Shown here: one piece after another, positions 56,522 to 64,000 of the stretch | Position numbering within the stretch: the stretch's first letter is position 1 | Layout of the letters: each line of letters begins with the position of its first letter | Source of the DNA: Bacteroidales bacterium | Lineage (GTDB): Bacteria > Bacteroidota > Bacteroidia > Bacteroidales > F082 | DNA: 64,000 bases | Assembly (NCBI GenBank): GCA_017649945.1 | Contig: JAGCFU010000022.1 | Coordinates: forward strand, 1 to 64,000 | Reading direction: 5' to 3' | Notes under the pieces: model-generated | Seen by the model: the letters and a program-made list of their open reading frames with translations, nothing else | Database searches by the model: none | What the model was told of the DNA's origin: nothing | Position numbers and translations under genes: made by a program

Positions 56522-58783
56522 ATGAAAAAGACGACAGACATTATCGCGAGGAGACTCGCATTGACTCTCCTCGCAGTACTCACCACTTCCTTGGCATGGG
56601 CACAAATCAGCGGCAAAGGAACAAAAGATGAGCCCTACCTCATCAGCAGCGCTGAAGATTGGAACATCTTAACCGAGAACGTCAACAACAAAATTTCAAG
56701 CTGGGCTTCAGCTTATTACCTCCTAACTGACGACATCACTCTCGGCACAGAAACAGATCCCATCACAACCGTGGTCGGCAATGCAAAAAACGTCACTTTT
56801 AACGGCACATTTGACGGTGGATTTCACACCATCTATATTAATATGAATCGCGCGCAAGACTTCGCTGCACCATTTGGTGTAACAAACGGCGCAACAATAA
56901 AGAATCTCACTGTAACCGGTACAATCACAACAGATCATAAATTCGCTGGAGGTTTTGTCGGTTATTCAAATAATGGCGATAAGAGAACAACCAGCATCAT
57001 CAACTGCATCAGCAGAGTACATATCATCTGTGATAATATTATATTAGGTACAGACCAGACACGACCTTACGATTGCACTCACGGCGGTTTCGTAGGGCAA
57101 AACGAGAACGGTACACTCATGTTTGAGAACTGTGCCTTCGAAGGCAAAATCACCGACTCTAAAACAGAGAAAACAGCCAATAAATGTACAGGCTTCGTCG
57201 CTTGGGTTAATAAAAACGTCTACTACACCAACTGCATCATGGCTGGCTCGATTGACGTGAAGCCTAACGACGAAAATCTCAAAAACAGCATGGCGACATT
57301 CCACCGTCTCGCTGCCACAGCAAAACCTTATTTCATCGGCACATCATATTACATTAATGACTACACATATCCCGGGTTGAAAAAAGATGGTGAAGCGGCA
57401 TTGACCGAGATTCCGGAGAACCAACTCGTTAAAATTTTCAACATAGGCAGAACAAATTATTATATCCCTGGTGTCATAATCGACGGATATTCCGTGACAT
57501 ACTGCGGCAACACTCTCGTCGAAGGTCAAGATTATCTTATTAACATGACATCAGAATCCGAAACACAGCACAAATTAACCATTTCAGGAATAAATAATTT
57601 CGGCGGCTCTTATACCAAGGATGTCGAGTCGAGCATTGACGTCAATGTCACGACATGGGAAACGGCATCAAAAACCGGTTGGCACGCCATTTCATCTCCT
57701 ATCAACGGACAGGCTTTCTCTGCTGTCACAAACCTGACACCTGAAGCCTCGAAACACAATATTTACCGTTACGATGAGTCCAAACGCCAGTGGCAGGAAT
57801 ACAGAAACGAAGCGAACATCTACAACAACTTTGAAAACGGTCGCGGCTATATCTACCGCCATGAAGAAAATGAAGACAACATTGTCCTTCAGTTCCACGG
57901 CACATGCAACTCAGGCCCGATAGAACTCACTCTGTCAAGAACAGACAAAGGCGACGTCCTCACTGGCTTCAACCTCATCGGTAACCCTTATGCACATGAG
58001 ATACATAAAGGTGTAGAAATCTCTAACAAGTATCTCGTTGACGATTACTGTATCCTTCAGACCAATGGTATCTGGCGAATCAAAGACGATTCAGAAGCTA
58101 TTCCGGTTGCTACAGCCATCCTCGTCCAAGCTACAAAAGACAAAGCTACTCTCGTTATCGACGAAGATGCGCAAGCACCTGCAAAAAGAGCCGTCTGCGA
58201 TAACATCTGGTTCACCGTTGCCAACAACGAATATTCAGATGTCACACGCGTCAGTTTCAGAGAAGGTCAGGGACTCAGCAAAATAGCACATTACAACGAA
58301 GAAGCTCCTATGCTCTACGTTATCAACAACGGAGAAAACTTCGCTTCAGCTAACCTAAACAGCGGCGAAGACATCATCGAACTCGGCTTTGAGGCCAAGA
58401 GACTCGGACAGTACACCTTAACATTTAAGGCAAACGGCAGCTTCGGCTACATGCACCTCATCGACAAACTGACTGGCGCTGACGTCGACATGCTCGCCGA
58501 AAACGAATATGCATTCATTGGCGCCGACTGCGATGACAACAATCGTTTCATCGTGAAACTCAACGCGAACGCAGGCAGCACAACAGATGTTGACGATTGT
58601 TTCGCATGGCAGAATGGCAGCGACATCATCGTGAACGGCACCGGCGAACTTCAAATCTTCGACGTGACAGGCCGTATGATTAACACGACGTTCGTGAACG
58701 GCATTGAGACAGTCAACGTCAACACACACGGCGTCCTCATCTTCAAATTGAATGAAAAAACACAGAAAATCGTTGTAAGATAA
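56522..58783 (+). CDS. secreted surface protein with GLUG-like repeats and a type IX secretion-like C-terminus
   Basis: This 753-residue protein has a signal peptide (ending SLAWAQ), a beta-helix region with GLUG-like motifs (GTKDEPYLISSAEDWNIL, FAGGFVGYSNNGD, HGGFVGQNENGT) and later beta domains. The last 75 residues (GELQIFDVTGRMINTTFV, VNVNTHGVLIFKLNEKTQKI) have the pattern of a type A sorting domain of the type IX secretion system: a strand, DVTGRM, hydrophobic turn, GV-I-KL, basic end. It is probably an adhesin. The phased repeat array and the AraC gene lie directly upstream. Confidence 0.85.
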   Translation: MKKTTDIIARRLALTLLAVLTTSLAWAQISGKGTKDEPYLISSAEDWNILTENVNNKISSWASAYYLLTDDITLGTETDPITTVVGNAKNVTFNGTFDGGFHTIYINMNRAQDFAAPFGVTNGATIKNLTVTGTITTDHKFAGGFVGYSNNGDKRTTSIINCISRVHIICDNIILGTDQTRPYDCTHGGFVGQNENGTLMFENCAFEGKITDSKTEKTANKCTGFVAWVNKNVYYTNCIMAGSIDVKPNDENLKNSMATFHRLAATAKPYFIGTSYYINDYTYPGLKKDGEAALTEIPENQLVKIFNIGRTNYYIPGVIIDGYSVTYCGNTLVEGQDYLINMTSESETQHKLTISGINNFGGSYTKDVESSIDVNVTTWETASKTGWHAISSPINGQAFSAVTNLTPEASKHNIYRYDESKRQWQEYRNEANIYNNFENGRGYIYRHEENEDNIVLQFHGTCNSGPIELTLSRTDKGDVLTGFNLIGNPYAHEIHKGVEISNKYLVDDYCILQTNGIWRIKDDSEAIPVATAILVQATKDKATLVIDEDAQAPAKRAVCDNIWFTVANNEYSDVTRVSFREGQGLSKIAHYNEEAPMLYVINNGENFASANLNSGEDIIELGFEAKRLGQYTLTFKANGSFGYMHLIDKLTGADVDMLAENEYAFIGADCDDNNRFIVKLNANAGSTTDVDDCFAWQNGSDIIVNGTGELQIFDVTGRMINTTFVNGIETVNVNTHGVLIFKLNEKTQKIVVR

Positions 58784-58818
58784 AGCTTTAAGTTAAAATT
58801 TGTAAAAAGAATAAAAAA

Positions 58819-59073
58819 ATGAAAAAGATCTATATAACAATAATGATTGTAATCATGGGTTTATGCGCTTACGCAAATAATGACGGTTTCTTCGGCAGCT
58901 GGGACAACAGTCTCGAGGACAGAGCATATGGTGAATCCACCACATTGAGAATGCCGAGAACGGAAATAGACAGCCATGACAACGACGACGCACCGCTTGG
59001 CAGTGGTCTTTTAATAATGACAACATTAGGAACGGCTTACATGCTTTCCAGAAAAAAGAGAATAGTTAAATAG
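58819..59073 (+). CDS. small secreted protein with a CTERM-like sorting signal
   Basis: This 84-residue protein has a signal peptide (ending GLCAYA), a short acidic body and a tripartite C-terminus: the motif DAPLGSGL, a hydrophobic helix (LLIMTTLGTAYML) and a basic tail (SRKKRIVK). That arrangement is like exosortase or rhombosortase substrates, though the motif differs from the classic PEP-CTERM. Similar PLGSG tails occur on small Bacteroidales proteins, from memory. It follows the surface protein by 35 bases and precedes a terminator, so it is probably its operon partner. Confidence 0.6.
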   Translation: MKKIYITIMIVIMGLCAYANNDGFFGSWDNSLEDRAYGESTTLRMPRTEIDSHDNDDAPLGSGLLIMTTLGTAYMLSRKKRIVK

Positions 59074-59098
59074 TTAATTAGTTTTATGTTAATCAAAT

Positions 59099-59152
59099 CG
59101 GATGTCCCCAACATCCGTAAAGAGTGAAGCTCCCCACTTCACTCTTTTTTTT
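59099..59152 (+). terminator. double hairpin terminator
   Basis: CGGATGT-CCCCA-ACATCCG (59099-59117) is followed by AAGAGTGAAG (59120-59129), loop CTCCCCA, CTTCACTCTT (59137-59146) and a T run to 59152. The second hairpin is a strong intrinsic terminator; the first may reinforce it or stabilise the RNA. Confidence 0.88.
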
Positions 59153-59243
59153 ATTTTCATTGAACCAGTGTTTTGGTTCGTTGAAACAACAAAAAACAAT
59201 GTTGAAAATTTTTGAAGATTAAAAAGTATTTCAAATTAATCAC

Positions 59244-59251
59244 TATTTTTG
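59244..59251 (+). promoter_or_regulatory. -7 box for the efflux operon
   Basis: TATTTTTG followed by CA, 45 bases before the TolC ATG at 59296. Confidence 0.55.
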
Positions 59252-59295
59252 CAAATTGATTTTTTCCGCAAATAAAAAAGAAAAATAAATAAGAC

Positions 59296-60636
59296 ATGTT
59301 CAAAATTAAAGGTATTTTAACAACAGTTTTTTGTCTCGCCATGCTCCTGACGAATGGTGTCGCACGTGCGCAAGAATCTCAAGACACTCTATTCATCAGT
59401 TTGGACACGGCAATAGAGATAGCATTGGAGGAAAGCAACACCATCAAAATCGCCGACCTCACCATCAAAAAGACAGGATATGCCAAGAAAGGCTCTTACG
59501 CCGCCTTATATCCTAACATCAGTGTGTCAGGAAGTTACCAGCGCACGCTGAAGAAACAGGTCATGGCGATGGAGTTCCAGGGGCAGGCAATGGAAATCGA
59601 AGTAGGTAAATGGAACAACGTGAGCGCTGGCGTAACCGCATCCATGCCTCTCATCAACGCAGAGCTGTGGCAATCGATGAAACTCTCGGCATTAGACGTG
59701 GAAATCGCCGTAGAGCAAGCTCGCTCATCAAAGATTTCGATGATATCGCAGGTAAAGAAAGCCTATTATGCTGTTCTGCTCGCCAAACAGGTTTACGACG
59801 TGTATAAACAAGTCTACGACAACGCCGCGAAAAACCTCGAGCGCACCGAACAGAACTACAATGCAGGCAAGAGCTCAGAATACGAATACCTCAGAGCACA
59901 AGTCAACGTGAAAAACGCAGAGCCTAACATGTACAGCGCCATGACAGCCATCGACCTGGCAATATGGCAGCTGAAAGCCGTTATGGGCGTTGACCTTGAA
60001 GCAAACATCGGCGTCGTAGGCAACATCGACCAATATAAAGACGAGATGCTCGCATTCAGCATCATGAGCGAAAACATCAACCTCGACAACAACAGCACTC
60101 TCATCCAGTTGCAGATGCAGGAGCAACAGATCGAGCGCACCGTCAAGATGACGAAATACCATTACATCCCTACCCTCGCAGCCTCGTTCTCATACAACTA
60201 CATGGCTATGGGCGATGATTTCAAATTCAAATGGTATCCTTACTCTGTCGTCGGATTAAGCCTTAACATCCCTATCTTCGACGGCTTCTCGACGAGCTCC
60301 AATATCCGTCAGTATAAGGCGGCAAAGAACATCATGCAACTCAACAGAGAAGACACAGAGCGCAACCTCAAGATAACACTGAAGAACTACGAAAACCAGA
60401 TAACTACCTGCATGAAGAACTATGCGGCAGCCGAATCGACAGTCGAAGTCGCACAGAGAAGCTACGACATTGCTGAAAGAATGTACGAACTCGGCAAAGC
60501 CACCCTTCTCGAGCTCAACGACGCCATGATAGGATTAGTGCAGGCACAACTCACAATGAGTCAGGCTGTGTACAGTTTCATGGTCACCAAGTCATCAATC
60601 GAAGAACTTGAAGGCAACGATTATACATCAAAATAA
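59296..60636 (+). CDS. TolC-family outer-membrane efflux protein
   Basis: This 446-residue protein has a signal peptide (ending GVARAQ) and the OEP pattern of two repeated helical hairpins with barrel strands (SLDTAIEIALEESNTIKIAD, AALYPNISVSGSYQRTLKKQ, then MLLNIPIFDG-like SLNIPIFDGFSTSSNIRQYK). It forms the outer-membrane duct of the RND pump encoded by the next two genes. It is 32 bases from the adaptor gene. Confidence 0.93.
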   Translation: MFKIKGILTTVFCLAMLLTNGVARAQESQDTLFISLDTAIEIALEESNTIKIADLTIKKTGYAKKGSYAALYPNISVSGSYQRTLKKQVMAMEFQGQAMEIEVGKWNNVSAGVTASMPLINAELWQSMKLSALDVEIAVEQARSSKISMISQVKKAYYAVLLAKQVYDVYKQVYDNAAKNLERTEQNYNAGKSSEYEYLRAQVNVKNAEPNMYSAMTAIDLAIWQLKAVMGVDLEANIGVVGNIDQYKDEMLAFSIMSENINLDNNSTLIQLQMQEQQIERTVKMTKYHYIPTLAASFSYNYMAMGDDFKFKWYPYSVVGLSLNIPIFDGFSTSSNIRQYKAAKNIMQLNREDTERNLKITLKNYENQITTCMKNYAAAESTVEVAQRSYDIAERMYELGKATLLELNDAMIGLVQAQLTMSQAVYSFMVTKSSIEELEGNDYTSK

Positions 60637-60668
60637 ATCATCAATTTAGAAATAAAATAGTTCACAAT

Positions 60669-61685
60669 ATGAAAAAGCTCAACACATTATTAATCGCTTC
60701 AGCAGCCATCATCCTGATGTCATGCGGACAGTCAAACAACAACACCCAACAGGTAGTTGAGGAAAATCCGAAGGTCACTGTCACCACTGTCAACGCCGAA
60801 TATGTATCACAGATCACGGTCTACCCTACCACTATCGAGGCAGACATTGTCAACAACATCGCTCCTCAGTCATCGGCACGTATCAGCAAGATTTATGTGG
60901 AGATAGGCGACAAGGTGGAAGCCGGACAGGTTCTCGCCAAGATGGATGAGGCTAACCTCGAGAAAGCCAGACTGCAGTTAGTCAACGACTCAATCGAACT
61001 CGGCCGTATCAAACAGCTTCACGACATCGGCGCTACATCACAGTCTGATTTTGAAGCGATGTCACTGAAATATGACGTCTCAAAGAGGACTTACCTGAAC
61101 CTTTTAGAAAACACACTGCTGAAGAGCCCTATCTCAGGCATCGTGACAGCACGCAACTACGATGAAGGCGACATGTACGCCATGGCACAGCCTCTCTTCG
61201 TGATTCAGAAAATAAGCCCGGTGAAGATGCTCATCAACATCTCTGAAAGCAAATATTCACAGATACAGAAAGGCATGGAAGTCGACATCACCACCGACGC
61301 GTACGGCGATCAGGTGTTCAAAGGCGTCGTAAGCCTCATCCACCCGACCATCAATGCCATGACGCACACTTTCCCTGTAGAGGTGAAGTTTATGAATAAA
61401 GACATCACATTACGTCCCGGCATGTTCGCCCGCGTGACCGTCAACTATGGCGACAACTTCCGCGTAGTCATCCCCGACAGAGCCGTCATGAGACAGGTTG
61501 GCTCAGGCGAACAATACGTTTACATCCTCAACCATGACGGCACCGTCACTTACAGCGTTGTGGAACTCGGACGCAGAATGGGCAACAGATACGAGGTCTT
61601 AAGTGGAATTGACGATAATGCCACAATCGTGGTGTCAGGCCAGACAAGATTGAAAAACGGCATCGCAGTCGACGTTGTTAAATAA
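60669..61685 (+). CDS. RND efflux periplasmic adaptor lipoprotein (MFP)
   Basis: This 338-residue protein has a lipobox (LMSC), a first beta-barrel strand, a lipoyl-like half motif (KIYVEIGDKVEAGQVLAKMD), a coiled-coil hairpin (about 95-150) and the second lipoyl half LLKSPISGIVTARNYDEGDM, then the adaptor barrel and membrane-proximal domain. It links the inner-membrane pump to TolC. It is placed 21 bases before the pump gene. Confidence 0.93.
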   Translation: MKKLNTLLIASAAIILMSCGQSNNNTQQVVEENPKVTVTTVNAEYVSQITVYPTTIEADIVNNIAPQSSARISKIYVEIGDKVEAGQVLAKMDEANLEKARLQLVNDSIELGRIKQLHDIGATSQSDFEAMSLKYDVSKRTYLNLLENTLLKSPISGIVTARNYDEGDMYAMAQPLFVIQKISPVKMLINISESKYSQIQKGMEVDITTDAYGDQVFKGVVSLIHPTINAMTHTFPVEVKFMNKDITLRPGMFARVTVNYGDNFRVVIPDRAVMRQVGSGEQYVYILNHDGTVTYSVVELGRRMGNRYEVLSGIDDNATIVVSGQTRLKNGIAVDVVK

Positions 61686-61706
61686 TTTCGCAAAACAAGG
61701 AAAATC

Positions 61707-64000
61707 ATGAGTTTATATAGAACATCAGTCAATCATCCGGTAACGGTATCGTTGGTTTTCATCACGGTGGCGATTCTGGGTGTTTTCGCGCTAAGCAAAT
61801 TATCAATCAACCTCTTGCCGGATATGGGAACCAACACCATCATGGTTATGACATCATATTCCGGTGCGAGTGCGGAAGATATAGAAACGAACATCACGAA
61901 GACGATGGAGAACACGCTCAACGGAGTGAGCGACTTGAAACACCTCACGTCTTCATCAAAGGAAAACATCTCCGTCATCACGCTTCAGTTTGAATATGGC
62001 ATCGACATTGAAGACGCCACCAACAACGTGCGTGACAAGATAGACATGGTGCGGCAGTATCTACCCGACGGCGCAGGCAACCCGACCATCTTCAAGTTCA
62101 GCATGGAAGACATCCCGATCATCATGCTTTCAGCCACAGCAGAAGAGAGTATCTCCAGCCTTGACAAGATTCTCGACGACAAAGTCGCCACACCGTTGGC
62201 GCGTGTCTCAGGCGTAGGTACCGTCTCCGTATCCGGTGCCCCGAAACGTGAAATCCAAGTCTTCGTCGACCCTAACAAACTCGAAGCCTACAAACTCACC
62301 GTGGAGCAGATTTCACAGGCTTTGGCTTACGAAAACAAGAACACTCCTGCCGGAAATATCGATATCGGCTCGAACACCTACGCAGTGCGCGTGGAGAAAG
62401 AGTTCAAGTCGGCAAAAGAGATGCTCGACGTGATCGTTGGCACATACAACGGCGCTCCTATTTATCTTAAAGACATTGCACGCATCCACGACGGCGAGCA
62501 GGAACGTCTGCAAAAGGTGTTCTCCAACGGCATCCAAGGTGCCATGGTAACAATCCAGAAACAAACCGACGCTAACTCCGTGAAAGTCGCGAAAGGTGTC
62601 AGAAAAGAATTGGCTAAAATCGAGAAGACACTGCCTTCCGACATCAAGCTCAACCTCATCATGGACTCCAGCGACAACATCAACAACACCATCAACTCGT
62701 TGAAAGAGACTATTTTCATCACTTTCATAGTGGTTATGCTGGTCGTGTTTATCTTCCTCGGAAGATGGAGAGCCACCGTCATCATCGTGCTTTCTATCCC
62801 AATCTCATTGGTGGCATCAGTCATCTACCTGTTCGCTACCGGCAACACCTTGAACATCATCTCAATGAGTGCTTTGACCATCGCAATCGGTATGGTCGTC
62901 GACGATGCTATCGTGGTTTTGGAAAACATCACCTCGCATATCGACAGAGGCGCGAAGCCGAAAGAAGCTGCCGTTCACGCAACACAAGAAGTGTCAATCT
63001 CAGTTATCGCCTCCACCCTCACCATGTTGGCGGTGTTCCTGCCTCTGACAATGATTAAGGGCGCTGTCGGCGTGTTCTTCAACCAACTCGGATGGATCGT
63101 CAGTATCATCATGATAGTGTCCACATCAGCAGCTTTGACATTGGTTCCTATGATGTGTTCAAAGATGTTGAAGAGAAATCCGCAAACACACGCATGGCAC
63201 AGAATTTTATTCACACCTATTAATAAAGGTCTCGACGCTTTGAGTTCAGGCTATGGACGCCTCATCAACTGGGCAGTGACACACCGCACCATCACACTCA
63301 CCATCGCGGTCGTCGTTTTCGTTCTGACGTTGGTGATTACCATTCCGAACATGAAGACAGAATATATGCCGAGCATGGACCAGGGACGTCTTAGCATCAG
63401 CGTTGAACTGCCTGTGGGTACCCAGGAGGACATCACCGGTCAGCTTGGCGCTGAACTTGCCGAGAAATATATGAGAGAAGTACCGGAAACATACATGATG
63501 AACTACCGTTACGGCGTCGCTGACGAAGAAAACGCCTTCGCCTCAATGCAGAGCAACGGTACACATATCATAGCCATGTATATGAACCTCGGCAGCAAGG
63601 AGAAACGTAACAGAAGCACTCAGGAAATAGCCGAATATATCCGTAAAGACATGAAGAACAACGCCATGATTAAGAAATACAACGTTTCTGAAGGTATGGG
63701 CATGGGTTCGACTTCAAATGTCAAAGTGGAGATATACGGTTACGACTTCTTCACTTCAGACAGAATAGCACAGAGTATCGCAGCTGAGATGAGAGAAAAA
63801 CAAGAAATCTCACAGGTTCTCATCAGCCGTGACGAATACACTCCTGAAATCCACGTCGATTTCGACCGCGAGAAGCTGATACTCCACGGCATCAACATCA
63901 CCACTGCCTCACAATATGTGAGAAACCGCATCAACGGCTCTATCATGACATTGTTCCGCGAAGACGGTGACGAATATAACATCCGTGTGCGTTACGCTCC
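61707..64000 (+). CDS. RND efflux transporter, 3' end cut by window edge
   Basis: The ATG at 61707 opens a frame running to the right edge (764 full codons; intact proteins have about 1030). The N-terminal helix VNHPVTVSLVFITVAILGVF, the first porter domain, and TM2-TM6 with SIPISLVASVIYLFATGNTLN are present. The proton-relay motif is in GMVVDDAIVVLENI (Asp-Asp in TM4). The second periplasmic half begins near TEYMPSMDQGRLSISVELP. It pumps drugs, bile salts or metabolites with the two genes before it; the substrate cannot be told. Confidence 0.93.
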   Translation, partial: MSLYRTSVNHPVTVSLVFITVAILGVFALSKLSINLLPDMGTNTIMVMTSYSGASAEDIETNITKTMENTLNGVSDLKHLTSSSKENISVITLQFEYGIDIEDATNNVRDKIDMVRQYLPDGAGNPTIFKFSMEDIPIIMLSATAEESISSLDKILDDKVATPLARVSGVGTVSVSGAPKREIQVFVDPNKLEAYKLTVEQISQALAYENKNTPAGNIDIGSNTYAVRVEKEFKSAKEMLDVIVGTYNGAPIYLKDIARIHDGEQERLQKVFSNGIQGAMVTIQKQTDANSVKVAKGVRKELAKIEKTLPSDIKLNLIMDSSDNINNTINSLKETIFITFIVVMLVVFIFLGRWRATVIIVLSIPISLVASVIYLFATGNTLNIISMSALTIAIGMVVDDAIVVLENITSHIDRGAKPKEAAVHATQEVSISVIASTLTMLAVFLPLTMIKGAVGVFFNQLGWIVSIIMIVSTSAALTLVPMMCSKMLKRNPQTHAWHRILFTPINKGLDALSSGYGRLINWAVTHRTITLTIAVVVFVLTLVITIPNMKTEYMPSMDQGRLSISVELPVGTQEDITGQLGAELAEKYMREVPETYMMNYRYGVADEENAFASMQSNGTHIIAMYMNLGSKEKRNRSTQEIAEYIRKDMKNNAMIKKYNVSEGMGMGSTSNVKVEIYGYDFFTSDRIAQSIAAEMREKQEISQVLISRDEYTPEIHVDFDREKLILHGINITTASQYVRNRINGSIMTLFREDGDEYNIRVRYA

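Overview
The window looks like the chromosome of a member of the Bacteroidota, most likely order Bacteroidales. The signs are an RpoD-type sigma factor of only 289 residues, promoters of the Bacteroidota form (TAnnTTTG as the -7 box, repeatedly TATCTTTGCA or TATTTTTGCA) in front of most transcription units, a surface protein with a type IX secretion-like C-terminal domain, lipoproteins with short signal peptides, LytTR/LytS regulators, DUF349, TlpA-like and PorT-like proteins. No rRNA, tRNA, CRISPR array, integrase or phage structural gene is visible. Most of the window is core genome; the accessory parts are the left edge (1-1790), the interval 37650-39600 and the surface-protein locus at 55200-59150.

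Layout. 1-1790: a hipBA toxin-antitoxin pair cut by the window edge, with an unknown gene behind it and inverted operator-like repeats at both upstream regions. 1858-7710: rlmD facing a reverse block degQ-rpoD-yidC-aroK. 7763-12563: a tight forward operon dapF, GNAT, mltG, phosphohexomutase, TPR lipoprotein, recR, with 4-base ATGA overlaps. 12553-14165: a small gene and glmM in reverse. 14366-20430: TPR protein, DUF368 (PopT-like), aroE, tex, beta-barrel protein, ending in a strong terminator. 20440-23037: an M49 peptidase fused to a nicotinamidase domain. 23096-28185: SPFH protein, smpB, thioredoxin-like protein, beta-helix lipoprotein, M23 peptidase. 28225-35620: LtaS-like sulfatase, lipid kinase and mechanosensitive channel, then a reverse trkH-LytS-LytTR operon. 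35682-37648: pncB and an AlaX-type editing protein.

37650-39600 is a small accessory island: a DUF2442 protein, a shortened PBECR-like nuclease gene, a strong candidate for a small structured RNA on the reverse strand, and an internally deleted IS3-family element. 39606-43317 is the riboflavin operon ribD-ribE-ribBA-ribH under an FMN riboswitch with a terminator directly before the ribD start codon. 43338-46276 is a DUF349-aroC unit. 46318-51272 carries an AmgK-like kinase fused to a RapZ C-terminal domain, a MurU-like nucleotidyltransferase and an AddB-like nuclease. After an exonuclease/phosphatase-fold protein, a thioredoxin-fold protein and mnmE comes a membrane AraC regulator, a helically phased 6-copy repeat, a type IX surface protein and a small protein with a sorting-signal-like C-terminus. 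The window ends inside a TolC/MFP/RND efflux operon.

The themes most worth following are: (1) palindromic repeat elements sitting in frame inside protein genes (ribD, the AmgK-like gene and perhaps the AddB-like gene), resembling the protein-invading palindromic elements of Rickettsia; (2) the candidate RNA at 38428-38570; (3) the AraC / phased repeat / surface protein / CTERM-like protein locus; (4) two informative gene fusions, M49 peptidase-nicotinamidase and AmgK-RapZ-C. Several genes supply linked steps: nicotinamidase plus pncB (NAD salvage), aroK plus aroE plus aroC (shikimate pathway), AmgK plus MurU plus glmM (amino-sugar nucleotide supply), and dapF, mltG and DUF368 (cell wall).
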